Source: an uncultured Candidatus Saccharibacteria bacterium (GTDB lineage: Bacteria > Patescibacteriota > Saccharimonadia > Saccharimonadales > Saccharimonadaceae). From it: a DNA stretch of 64,000 nt. Of the stretch, positions 34,226 through 42,348 are shown piece by piece (position 1 is the stretch's first letter; the number at the start of each line of letters is the position of its first letter). The stretch covers positions 62,001 through 126,000 of the forward strand of contig CAKVAO010000002.1 in NCBI GenBank assembly GCA_934725355.1. The letters are read 5' to 3'. A model generated the notes under the pieces. It was not told the DNA's origin, did not search any database, and saw nothing but the letters and a program-made list of their open reading frames with translations. A program made the translations under genes and the position numbers.

Positions 34226-35743
34226 ATGAAAAGGAAAAGCGCAATCCATCAGAGTTTGCTGTATCGTTATCGCTATGTCATTGCAGTGGTTGTTCTAACG
34301 CTATTAGCGGCGTTTATGGTTGGGTATAAGTTCTGGTGTGTGCCTAGTGGGCTAACTGACGCAGAGGTGCAATCGGCTGCTCTGTCGGGTAGTCTATCTG
34401 TACGAGCAATTTCTAGTAGCTTCGCGTCAGGTGACTGGGTGAATTATGTGGTATCCCTGCCGTGGACTGTGTTGCAGAAAGCTAGTATCGCCCTGCTCGG
34501 TCCAACTGTTTTGGCGTTTCGTTTGCCGTCCGTGATACTAATGCTACTAGCAGCACTACTGGGTATCGTGCTGCTGCGTAAGCTAACTCGCCCCAACTTA
34601 GCAATGATTGGCGGCTTTTTGATGGTTTCGAGCGCTTTTTATATCGGTATTGGGCGTAGTGGTACAGATGCTGCAATGACGACGTTTTTGCTAACGGCTG
34701 TTTTATTACTAGGCTATAACTTAATTAACCAGGCTAAGTCTAATTCTTGGACTGTGGTAATAAAGTTAGGACTTGTTGTAGTAATGGCGCTTTTAGCATA
34801 TATGCCAGGTGGTATTTATTTAGACGCTGCGCTTTTCGCGGTGGCAATGTTACATCCACGCATTCGGTTGGTTCTGATGCAACACAAGGCTAGCAGTATT
34901 CTATACATAGTTCTGCTGCTCGCTATGTTGCTGCCTATAACTATTACTATCGTTAACGATACGTCGATCATTAAGCCACTGCTATTAATTGGTGATAAAT
35001 GGCAGGTTGGCAATATTGGCTTGGCCCTGAGAGGATACGCTGGGACGGTGACTGATATGGTCGGTCCGTTTGTTGTGCCGATGTTGACTATTGTTGATCT
35101 AATATTAGTGGTAATTGGTTTAGTCTCGATAGTGCGAGCGATGTCGTCGGTACGTGCTTTTACGGTTATAATTATGGGCTTCGTGATATTGATAATGTCG
35201 TTTGCGCGGCCTACGCTGATTTACCTGCTGTTTATTCCTTCGACTATACTTGAAACAATCGGTATGGGATGGTTAATTAATTGCTGGTACGGCTTGTTCC
35301 CGCGCAATCCCTATGCGCGCACTTTTGCAATCATACCGCTGACAGTTCTGATTGTATCGGTGGGCTGGCTGAACATTAATCGCTACTTTAATTCGTTAAA
35401 TTACTGTGCCGATATTGCCTATCAATATGATTACGAGTATCTGATTGTGCAGCGCGAGCTGGCTGCTACTAAAAAACCTAATGACATAGCGGTCGTAGTC
35501 GACTCAGAACCACGCTTGTACAAAATGCTGGCTAATAAATACGGTGTAAACATATTGGTTAATGGTGATAAGGCTTCTAAGCAAGATAAATCAGCAGTCA
35601 AAAAACAACTTGACGAAAATCGGTATAGTAAAGTCATCGTTACGAGATCATCAGGCTACACACCTAAAGATATGAAACTAGTGAAGGTTGCGTCTGGGTG
35701 GACTAGCCAAAATCCTGCTACGGTTCTAGTTTACTCTAAATAA
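34226..35743 (+). CDS. Polytopic membrane protein, GT-C / PMT-like glycosyltransferase
   Basis: A 505-residue protein with about 11 membrane helices and a C-terminal soluble domain of 100 residues. The first outer loop carries LTDAEVQSAALS, an acidic residue in the position where GT39/GT83-type (ArnT-like) enzymes have their catalytic Asp, followed by SLPWTVLQKASIALLGPTVLAFRLPS, which resembles the family pattern of a helix entering an FRLPS turn. Donor and acceptor cannot be told. Leaderless-type promoter. Confidence 0.65.
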   Translation: MKRKSAIHQSLLYRYRYVIAVVVLTLLAAFMVGYKFWCVPSGLTDAEVQSAALSGSLSVRAISSSFASGDWVNYVVSLPWTVLQKASIALLGPTVLAFRLPSVILMLLAALLGIVLLRKLTRPNLAMIGGFLMVSSAFYIGIGRSGTDAAMTTFLLTAVLLLGYNLINQAKSNSWTVVIKLGLVVVMALLAYMPGGIYLDAALFAVAMLHPRIRLVLMQHKASSILYIVLLLAMLLPITITIVNDTSIIKPLLLIGDKWQVGNIGLALRGYAGTVTDMVGPFVVPMLTIVDLILVVIGLVSIVRAMSSVRAFTVIIMGFVILIMSFARPTLIYLLFIPSTILETIGMGWLINCWYGLFPRNPYARTFAIIPLTVLIVSVGWLNINRYFNSLNYCADIAYQYDYEYLIVQRELAATKKPNDIAVVVDSEPRLYKMLANKYGVNILVNGDKASKQDKSAVKKQLDENRYSKVIVTRSSGYTPKDMKLVKVASGWTSQNPATVLVYSK

Positions 35744-35797
35744 ATAATACCGCTGGTATTCCGGCGGTACACTTTAATGTCGCGTTAGCTGCGAGGA

Positions 35798-37174
35798 CTA
35801 ATGTTTGCGCTTCTCTAGTGACATGAACTTCAGACGGTCTGGGTGGAAGTACAGCTCGATATTACCAGTTGGACCGTTACGATGTTTGGCGATAATCAAA
35901 TCAGTGATATGCTGACGTTCTGTATCGGGGTTATAGTAATCCTCGCGATATAGGAACATCACAATATCAGCATCCTGCTCGATAGAACCGGATTCGCGAA
36001 GATCTGACAGCATCGGTCGTTTATCAGGGCGCGCTTCGACAGAGCGTGACAGCTGTGATAGTGCTACAACTGGAACATTTAGCTCGCGAGCAATTAGCTT
36101 GAGACCGCGGGAGATTTCTGACACCTCCTGCACGCGATTGTCGCCATAGTTTTTGCTGCCGCTCATTAGCTGTAAATAGTCGATTACAATCAGCCCTAGC
36201 GGTGTCTTGTGAGCTTGGCGCTGAGCCATGGTTTTCATCTCTAGTACAGTCATGCCTGGCTTATCGCAGAAGAAGATGGGCGCTTCGGCCATCTCACCCA
36301 TCGCCTCGGAAATCTTAGCGAAGTCTTCTTCAGTTAGCTTGCCTGTGCGAATATTCCAGCTGTCGACGCCTGCTGCCTCAGCAATCATGCGGTCGACGGT
36401 CTGGTCGTTGCTCATCTCGAGGTTAAAGATCAGCACCGCTTTCTTCTCGCGGCTGGCTACGTTATAAGCTAGATTCTGCGCGAAGGTTGACTTACCCATG
36501 GCTGGACGAGCAGCTAGAATAATCAAATCTGACTTTTGTAGACCAGCAGTTAGACGGTCAAGGTCCTTAAATCCAGTGCGAACGCCACGCAGTTGATCTT
36601 TATTACGGTGGAGCATTTCCATGCGGTCGAAGGACTGCGTCAGAATGGATTCTAGTGGTGTTAAATCACCTTTCTGAGACGACTCGCTGACTGCATATAG
36701 GTCAGCCTCGGCCTGTGCTAGTGCCTTTTGTACGTCATCGGCTTGGTCGAACCCTAGTCGCGTAATTTTTGCGCCAGCACCAATTAGGCGACGGCGAACT
36801 GCAGCGTTGGCAATAATATTAGCGTATTCAACAGCATGGGCTGAGCTAGGCACGATGTTAGTTAGGTCGCCTAGGTACTGTATGCCACCAATCATAGATA
36901 TACTGCCAGCGTTTTTTAGTTCGGTACCGAGCGTCAGTATATCTATGGGTGAATGGCGCTCGTATAACTTTAGCATGGTGGCAAAGATTGTAGCGTTGTG
37001 CTTGTCGTAAAAGTCTTCGGCGTGTACTTTGTCGGCAATATCGACCAAGACTTCTTGGTCCATTAAAATAGCGCCCAGTAGCGACTGCTCAGCCTCTATA
37101 TTTTGCGGTGGCACTTTACCAGAGGCATCATTGTAGTTATCTTGGTCTTGATAATCCTGATTAGATCTCGGCAT
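35798..37174 (-). CDS. dnaB: Replicative DNA helicase DnaB
   Basis: About 458 residues, standard length. The N-terminal domain (QNIEAEQSLLGAILMDQEVL) binds primase; the RecA-like domain has Walker A AARPAMGKSTFAQNLA, Walker B LIVIDYLQLM and the arginine-finger region NGPTGNIELYFHPDRLKF. It unwinds DNA at the replication fork. The start at 37174 follows GAGGT and overlaps the end of dnaX by 14 bases, so the helicase and clamp-loader genes are translationally coupled. Confidence 0.95.
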   Translation of the reverse strand: MPRSNQDYQDQDNYNDASGKVPPQNIEAEQSLLGAILMDQEVLVDIADKVHAEDFYDKHNATIFATMLKLYERHSPIDILTLGTELKNAGSISMIGGIQYLGDLTNIVPSSAHAVEYANIIANAAVRRRLIGAGAKITRLGFDQADDVQKALAQAEADLYAVSESSQKGDLTPLESILTQSFDRMEMLHRNKDQLRGVRTGFKDLDRLTAGLQKSDLIILAARPAMGKSTFAQNLAYNVASREKKAVLIFNLEMSNDQTVDRMIAEAAGVDSWNIRTGKLTEEDFAKISEAMGEMAEAPIFFCDKPGMTVLEMKTMAQRQAHKTPLGLIVIDYLQLMSGSKNYGDNRVQEVSEISRGLKLIARELNVPVVALSQLSRSVEARPDKRPMLSDLRESGSIEQDADIVMFLYREDYYNPDTERQHITDLIIAKHRNGPTGNIELYFHPDRLKFMSLEKRKH

Positions 37175-38684
37175 TTTTAACAACCTCTCCACCGCCCATT
37201 AGCTCCATCACTTTACTGGCATCACTATCAGCCGGTGCAGCATTTTTACTGATTATAATACTTGGCCTAAAATTATATAGCGACTCAATTGCTGCTGTCA
37301 ACGTATCGCGAAAATTGGCAGTATCGGCTTTTTTGCGGTGAAAAGCCTTGCTGAAGAATAATGTCAATTCGTTAGACTGTTTTGAATATCGCATTTCGGC
37401 AAATTCTATTAGAGAGCATGTCGATAATTCGTCCATGTTGGTCAATTTAGCTTTAACGTCGTCGTGCTTAATCTCTCCGTCAAAGTTAGATGGCGGGGCA
37501 ATTGGGCTAACTATTTTGTCGACCTTTTGCGCGGTAGCGGCTGCACTGGTCTTCGTAACCGCCTGCGAATGAGCTCTGGCTGTGTTTGCTGGGGTGTCTG
37601 GCTGTGTTGCCTGAATCGGCTTGATTGGCTCTAGGGGTTCGACCTTTTTATTGGCGACTGACTGAACCACCTTGATGGCTGGTAATTCTACGGTTGCTGT
37701 TTTGCTGCCCTGGCCTTTTAGGCTAGCTTCGACTAGCACAGCAATTAGTTTTTGCTCTGGCATGGCTGACTTAGGCGTGTCTAATAGTTGATTAATTATG
37801 ACATATAGTTCGGGCGCATTAATAGATGCCTCGGCTAGGAATGACACAATCTGGTTGACTAGCGATTGTACACTAACTCCATCTGCTAGCATATTTTGGA
37901 TATCGGTGATGATGCCTTTGCTGTCGTGGTCAGCAATCTTCTGAACCAATCCACCAATTTGGTCGCTGGAAATCATTCCCAATACATCTTCTACCGTTGA
38001 TTTAGTAATCTTGCTATTGCTGCTCGATAGCTGGTCTAGGATGGTGATGCTGTCGCGTACAGAACCACCGCCGCACTTAGCGACTAGTAGTAGTGCTTGA
38101 TCATCGATATCAATATGCTCTTTGTCGGCAATTGTCCGTAGATGTTTGGCTAGCGGTTCTGGCGCTAACGGTCTAAAATGGTAACGCTGCACACGTGACA
38201 AGATTGTTGCAGGCACTTTCTGTAGCTCTGTGGTCGCCAAGATAAAGATTGCGTGCTCAGGCGGTTCCTCGATGGTCTTTAGTAGCGCATTAAAGGCGGC
38301 CTTGCTGAGCATATGGAATTCGTCGATGATATATACTTTGTATTTGGACTTCATCGGCGCCAAGTTAATGCTGTCGCGCAGGTTTCGAATGTCGTCTACG
38401 CTATTATTGGACGCCGCATCAATCTCGATAATATCGATGTCGCTACTGTTGATGTTGTCGTTGTAGTCTAGTCCATTGACTAGGTGTGCCAGAATGCGCG
38501 CCACAGTAGTTTTGCCGGTGCCACGTTGCCCAGTAAACAGAAAAGCGTGCGCGAAATTACCTGTTTTCGCCATTGCCGCCAAAATGTCTGTTACCTGTGG
38601 CTGCCCAATTACTTCGTCAAGTTTAGTTGGCCGGTATTTGCGGTACAACGCCAACCGTGTTTCTGTCTTCCCCGTTTTCGTCAT
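37161..38684 (-). CDS. dnaX: DNA polymerase III subunit gamma/tau, without the zinc module
   Basis: A 507-residue AAA+ protein: Walker A GQRGTGKTT (about 52-60), DEFHML box, sensor LATTELQKVPATILSRVQRYHF. Between Walker A and the DExx box the usual four-Cys zinc module is missing: the span reads HLVNGLDYNDNINSSDIDII with no Cys, and the normally conserved SRC has become SRV. The C-terminal half is linker plus a domain for polymerase or helicase binding. It forms the clamp loader. A TATAAT box six bases upstream gives a leaderless start. Confidence 0.93.
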   Translation of the reverse strand: MTKTGKTETRLALYRKYRPTKLDEVIGQPQVTDILAAMAKTGNFAHAFLFTGQRGTGKTTVARILAHLVNGLDYNDNINSSDIDIIEIDAASNNSVDDIRNLRDSINLAPMKSKYKVYIIDEFHMLSKAAFNALLKTIEEPPEHAIFILATTELQKVPATILSRVQRYHFRPLAPEPLAKHLRTIADKEHIDIDDQALLLVAKCGGGSVRDSITILDQLSSSNSKITKSTVEDVLGMISSDQIGGLVQKIADHDSKGIITDIQNMLADGVSVQSLVNQIVSFLAEASINAPELYVIINQLLDTPKSAMPEQKLIAVLVEASLKGQGSKTATVELPAIKVVQSVANKKVEPLEPIKPIQATQPDTPANTARAHSQAVTKTSAAATAQKVDKIVSPIAPPSNFDGEIKHDDVKAKLTNMDELSTCSLIEFAEMRYSKQSNELTLFFSKAFHRKKADTANFRDTLTAAIESLYNFRPSIIISKNAAPADSDASKVMELMGGGEVVKNAEI

Positions 38685-38690
38685 AATTAT

Positions 38691-38696
38691 ATTATA
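38691..38696 (-). promoter_or_regulatory. -10 box giving a leaderless start for dnaX-dnaB
   Basis: TATAAT on the minus strand, six bases (ATAATT) before the dnaX ATG. Confidence 0.6.
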
Positions 38697-38762
38697 CTAC
38701 AGATAATCATATGCTAGGAAATGCAGTTTTGTCGAGAAGTTTTACTAGCTGTACTTGGCGTA

Positions 38763-39710
38763 CTATTTGCCTAGTGCATCATCAATGGCGCGTTCGACTG
38801 TGCTAGCTTTGTATGAGGCAACCATCTTGCCATTAACAATAATGGTTGGTGTACCTTGAACGTTAGAATTGCTGCCCAAAGTCTTGTCGCGGTCAATCTT
38901 GGCGCTGATGTTGTTGTTTGCGTAGTTGTGGTATGCGTCAAGTAGCTTCTGTTCGTCAATGCCGCTGTTACGTGCATAATCCTTTAGCTTGCCTTCTAGT
39001 GTTTCTGTATCCATGTATGTGCTATTAGTCCAGACACTGTCATTAAATAGCGCTTCATTAAACTTCCAATAAGCATCTTCGCCACCAGCTAGGTAAGCTG
39101 CTTCGGCTGCTCGCATGGCGACATCTGAATAAGTATGGCCAATGTTGAAATTGCGATAGATAAACAGTACTTTATTTTTATACTTATCGCGAATTTCGCG
39201 CATTTCGCCGCTGATGCTTTGGCAATAAGGGCATGTAAAATCGGCATATTCAATGACCGTTACCTTAGCGTCCTTTGGGCCGATGAAATGATCGGGTATT
39301 TGGCCATCCGACTGGTCAACTAGCTTTAGATTTGCCTCGTCAATTGGCTGAGACGACTTATCGTAAATGCTGGTATCTGCAGCTTTGTCGCCTGCCCCAC
39401 TATCTGATGTGGCTTCGGCCGTCTTGTTGTTCTTGCTGGTATCTGCAGTATAGTTGCTATATAGCGAGTATCCCAGCAGGATTATGCCGACCGATAACAG
39501 TATCCCGATAAATAACAGAATAACGGCAATGTTATGTAGTGCTTTCTCATTCTGCGCCAGTTCCTTGCGGTTAGGTTGGCAATATTTTACAATGCCTTCT
39601 GGTATTGAATCTTTAGTGCTGATATCACGGCTAGCGCCGCTTTGTTGTGCAGCTTTAGTTGTCTTGTCTGCACTAGAGTGTTGACTGCTGCCCACCGTTT
39701 CTTTAGTCAT
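38763..39710 (-). CDS. Membrane-anchored DsbA/thioredoxin-fold protein
   Basis: About 315 residues: a polar cytoplasmic N-terminus, one membrane helix (about 60-85), a Ser/Thr/Ala/Asp-rich linker, and a DsbA-like domain with YADFTCPYCQSISGE (active-site CPYC), the inserted helical part, and the cis-Pro loop VQGTPTIIVNG. It probably makes or isomerises disulfides outside the membrane. The start is fixed by TAATG overlap with the preceding gene (ATG at 39710). An upstream in-frame start at 39737 would overlap more. Confidence 0.88.
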   Translation of the reverse strand: MTKETVGSSQHSSADKTTKAAQQSGASRDISTKDSIPEGIVKYCQPNRKELAQNEKALHNIAVILLFIGILLSVGIILLGYSLYSNYTADTSKNNKTAEATSDSGAGDKAADTSIYDKSSQPIDEANLKLVDQSDGQIPDHFIGPKDAKVTVIEYADFTCPYCQSISGEMREIRDKYKNKVLFIYRNFNIGHTYSDVAMRAAEAAYLAGGEDAYWKFNEALFNDSVWTNSTYMDTETLEGKLKDYARNSGIDEQKLLDAYHNYANNNISAKIDRDKTLGSNSNVQGTPTIIVNGKMVASYKASTVERAIDDALGK

Positions 39711-40234
39711 TACAAAATTGCCTCGACCGCGGCCCAATCGGCGTTGCGGTTGTCTTCTGGGACGATTACTGAAACTTGGTCGCCTACATGTCCACGGAAG
39801 AATGTAACGGATGCTAATAGGACGCGATATTCTTTATCGCCAGCTTCTACATAGTAAGCGCCATCATGCTGTGTTAATGTGCCAACTAATTGCTTTCGTG
39901 CGACTGGGCCAATTTGCTTGTAAATAAATGAACCGTCGTCGGCAATAGTTAGTTTTAGAATGTCGCCTTCTACTAGTTTGGACTTACTAGCATAGTTGGC
40001 TGGTACGGGATATGACTTGCCAGCATTGTCGTGCATGGACTGTCCATCAAAAACGCCTTCAATGACTTTACCGGTAGCATCGCCAGCGGTGCGGTGTGGC
40101 ATATCGTCATCGCCAACAATTGAATACAATAATTCTTTGGCGGCTGCTAGATTCTTCTCTGCTTCGTTTAACAAATTACGTAGTCGCTTTACCTGCTTCT
40201 CTGGTAATGCGGACTCTTCGAAATTCTCGCTCAT
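39710..40234 (-). CDS. Hypothetical protein: coiled coil plus OB-like domain
   Basis: A 174-residue protein with an N-terminal helix (KQVKRLRNLLNEAEKNLAAAKE) and a beta-rich rest (GKVIEGVFDGQSM, VEGDILKLTIADDGSFIYKQ, RKQLVGTLTQHDGAYYVEA, GDQVSVIVPEDNRNAD). The strand pattern suggests one or two small barrel folds, and the LNEAE...GDILKL order is somewhat reminiscent of GreA-type layouts, without their catalytic tip. It shares a TAATG stop-start overlap with the DsbA-like gene. Function unknown. Confidence 0.72.
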   Translation of the reverse strand: MSENFEESALPEKQVKRLRNLLNEAEKNLAAAKELLYSIVGDDDMPHRTAGDATGKVIEGVFDGQSMHDNAGKSYPVPANYASKSKLVEGDILKLTIADDGSFIYKQIGPVARKQLVGTLTQHDGAYYVEAGDKEYRVLLASVTFFRGHVGDQVSVIVPEDNRNADWAAVEAIL

Positions 40235-40442
40235 CTCTATAGTCTCTCTTTCTTTATCTTAAGATCTCATGCGAAATTATACCGCAGAGACCATGTGTAG
40301 TCAATAGTTAGAAGGCTTTGTGTGGGGCTACATATTCAGTATTTAGCCAGAGTAGCATGAATACTTGATTATCGCGCAAATAATTTTATAATATTAGCTA
40401 TTAACCGTTTGGTTATGTTCTTTCCAATTAGGAGGATTTATT

Positions 40443-41018
40443 ATGAGTATCTGGGATCTTTTTCATTCTAAGCGTTCTAAGTCTACAAGCAATAAGTCTG
40501 AAGCGGATCTTACTGAAGAAGACAACAAAACGGATCTAACTATTGCCCATCCTATAGAAACAGATGGTGATCGTGCCAATCAGGCAAGGTTGAACGGTGG
40601 TTATAGTGATGACACTTTTGAAAACGACATCACTCATCCTATTACACCCGAGGACGGCCGTAATCTCGATATTGAAACGTCTAATAAAGTAATTGATAGC
40701 CCGGATATTTCGCGTCCAATTGTTGGCGACGAAGATCCTGTGGAGTTTGCTATCTTCACTAGTATTACCGACCCGTATGGTGTTGTTTCTGACTCTGACG
40801 ATGATGACAGCGACAGTTCTGACTCTGATTCCGATAATGACGATCAGGGTTATGGCTCTGACTCTGATTCTGACGATGATGACGACTCTGATTCTAATAA
40901 TAATGATGACGACGACAACAACGGCGACGACAACAACGGCGACGACAACTCTGACTCTGACGACGATGACAATTACAACTCTGATTCTGACGACGATGAC
41001 GATTTCTACGACGACTAG
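40443..41018 (+). CDS. Acidic protein with Asp/Ser/Asn repeat tail
   Basis: A 191-residue protein. The first 115 residues are ordinary acidic sequence beginning MSIWDLFHSKRSKS with repeated HPI motifs (IAHPIETDGDRANQ, ITHPITPEDGRN, ISRPIVGDED). The last 75 residues are almost only Asp, Ser, Asn, Gly and Tyr (for example DSDSDDDDDSDSNNN). No signal peptide, membrane segment or LPxTG anchor is present, so it is not a normal Sdr-type surface protein. Strong Shine-Dalgarno TAGGAGG, a TATAAT box near 40389, and a terminator downstream show a real single-gene unit. Confidence 0.78.
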   Translation: MSIWDLFHSKRSKSTSNKSEADLTEEDNKTDLTIAHPIETDGDRANQARLNGGYSDDTFENDITHPITPEDGRNLDIETSNKVIDSPDISRPIVGDEDPVEFAIFTSITDPYGVVSDSDDDDSDSSDSDSDNDDQGYGSDSDSDDDDDSDSNNNDDDDNNGDDNNGDDNSDSDDDDNYNSDSDDDDDFYDD

Positions 41019-41102
41019 AAAGTTATGGTAATAACAATGCTAGAAATAGTAATAACAATAATATAATCGTAACGATTGCGTAGTTAAGTCTACCTCCTAC
41101 CT

Positions 41103-41137
41103 TAAGCCCCTGTCTTGCGGCAGGGGCTGTCTTTTTA
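41103..41137 (+). terminator. Rho-independent terminator
   Basis: AGCCCCTGTC / GGCAGGGGCT hairpin followed by GTCTTTTT, about 85 bases after the acidic protein gene. Confidence 0.85.
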
Positions 41138-41176
41138 TCCTATGTTTACGTGTATCGTGAGGTATTGCTAAACTTT

Positions 41177-41204
41177 AAGCCCCCTGCCATATGACAGGGG
41201 GCTT
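41177..41204 (-). terminator. Terminator of rplJ-rplL
   Basis: AAGCCCCCTG / CAGGGGGCTT hairpin with loop TCATATGG on the minus strand, 42 bases beyond rplL. The T run is short. Confidence 0.65.
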
Positions 41205-41245
41205 GTTCTATAACAATTTGTTCGCAACCAGTTCAATGAAGTGAA

Positions 41246-41620
41246 CTAAGCTAGTTCAACCTTGGCGCCAGCCTCTTCTAGAGCCTTCTTGGCAGCCTCA
41301 GCTTCGTCCTTAGAAACCTTTTCTTTGACAACTACAGGGGCTTCTTCAACCATCTTCTTGGCGTCGCCTAGACCTTGGCCAGTCAATTCCTTAACAGCCT
41401 TGATCACAGCAACTTTCTGTGAACCAGCCTCGACTAGTTTGACATCAAACTCAGTCTTTTCCTCAGCGGCAGCAGCGCCATCAGCAGGACCAGCAGCAAC
41501 TGCAACAGCGGCAGCAGCTGGCTCAATGCCGTATTCGTCCTTTAGGACGTTCTTTAGTTCGTTGACTTCTAGAACAGTCAACTGAGTTAGCTCTTCAGCT
41601 AATTTCTTTACATCAGCCAT
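41246..41620 (-). CDS. rplL: Ribosomal protein L7/L12
   Basis: A 124-residue protein: N-terminal dimerisation helices (LAEELTQLTVLEVNELKNVL), an Ala/Gly hinge (PAAAAVAVAAGPADGAAAA), and the C-terminal factor-binding domain (FDVKLVEAGSQKVAVIKAVK, GLGDAKKMVEEAP, LEEAGAKVELA). It forms the flexible ribosomal stalk that recruits GTPases. AAAGGAG precedes the ATG; it lies 39 bases after rplJ. Confidence 0.96.
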   Translation of the reverse strand: MADVKKLAEELTQLTVLEVNELKNVLKDEYGIEPAAAAVAVAAGPADGAAAAEEKTEFDVKLVEAGSQKVAVIKAVKELTGQGLGDAKKMVEEAPVVVKEKVSKDEAEAAKKALEEAGAKVELA

Positions 41621-41659
41621 GATATTCTCCTTTATTAATTAGTGGTTGCAAATATTAAA

Positions 41660-42184
41660 TTACGCATTCGCGTGATCGGCAATGCCATCCAATAGTGCGT
41701 GCAAATTGCCAGATAGTGCGTTGGTAACGTCGTTGACCGGCGATAGCAACTGTGCAACAGTCTGTGCGATTAGCTCGTTCTTGGTTGGTAGCTTTGATAG
41801 GGCTGTCACAGCGGCAGCGTCCATTGATTGACCGTTGTTGTCGAAAGCACCGGCTAGCTGCATTTCTTCGTGATTTTTGGCAAAGTTTGCTAGCACTTTC
41901 GCTGGCATAACCTCATCCTCAGCACTAATGGCGTACAGCACCTGCCCCTTCATATTGGCGGTGTCAATGTCTTTGAATGCGTCATGTTGCTGCATTGCAA
42001 CGCGCATTAGGCGATTTTTCACCACCTTGATTTGCACATTGTTCTCACGAGCGGCACGACGTAGATCCTGTAGATCCTTGACTGAAATACCTGCGTATTC
42101 TGCGTAGGCGACAGTCTTGGCGTTGTCTAGGATTTCGTTTAATTCTGCAACCAAAGTTTCCTTTTTACTACGTGATATAGCCAT
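41660..42184 (-). CDS. rplJ: Ribosomal protein L10
   Basis: A 174-residue protein starting MAISRSKKETLVAELNEIL, with KTVAYAEYAGISVKDLQDLR, VKNRLMRVAMQ and the C-terminal helices that bind L12 dimers (ELIAQTVAQLLSPVNDVTNA). It anchors the L12 stalk on 23S rRNA. AAAGGAG precedes the ATG. Unlike the common order it is not preceded by rplA: three other genes and a terminator intervene. Confidence 0.96.
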   Translation of the reverse strand: MAISRSKKETLVAELNEILDNAKTVAYAEYAGISVKDLQDLRRAARENNVQIKVVKNRLMRVAMQQHDAFKDIDTANMKGQVLYAISAEDEVMPAKVLANFAKNHEEMQLAGAFDNNGQSMDAAAVTALSKLPTKNELIAQTVAQLLSPVNDVTNALSGNLHALLDGIADHANA

Positions 42185-42330
42185 AATACTCCTTTGGTTT
42201 TAGATAGTTGATTTGTTGCGACTCAAATTGTTAATGTGTCGTCATCTAGAGTAGTTTTTATCTCGGTAGCATGATTAAGTCGATTGCCCAATCTGACCGC
42301 CACTGTCTCTGATAACGTTATAGATAGATT
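42185..42330 (-). promoter_or_regulatory. Promoter and long leader of rplJ-rplL
   Basis: A -10-like TATAAC near 42315-42320 is followed by a leader of about 125 bases before rplJ, far longer than other leaders here. In many bacteria the L10-L12 complex binds such a leader to repress its own synthesis; that function is inferred from position and length only. Confidence 0.4.
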
Positions 42331-42348
42331 AGCACATTAATTCATTTT

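Noticed and set aside
40800..41018. Asp/Ser tail read as an Sdr/Clf-type surface adhesin
   Set aside because: The protein has no signal peptide, no membrane segment and no sortase motif, so surface anchoring by that route is not supported.
40693..41031. A Thr/Leu-rich 112-residue reading frame overlapping the acidic repeat gene
   Set aside because: It is a frame shadow of the GAC/TCT repeat tract, with biased composition and no ribosome site; the main frame has a strong Shine-Dalgarno and terminator.
41019..41245. Possible RNA gene between the two hairpins
   Set aside because: Both hairpins fit ordinary terminators for the convergent genes on either side.
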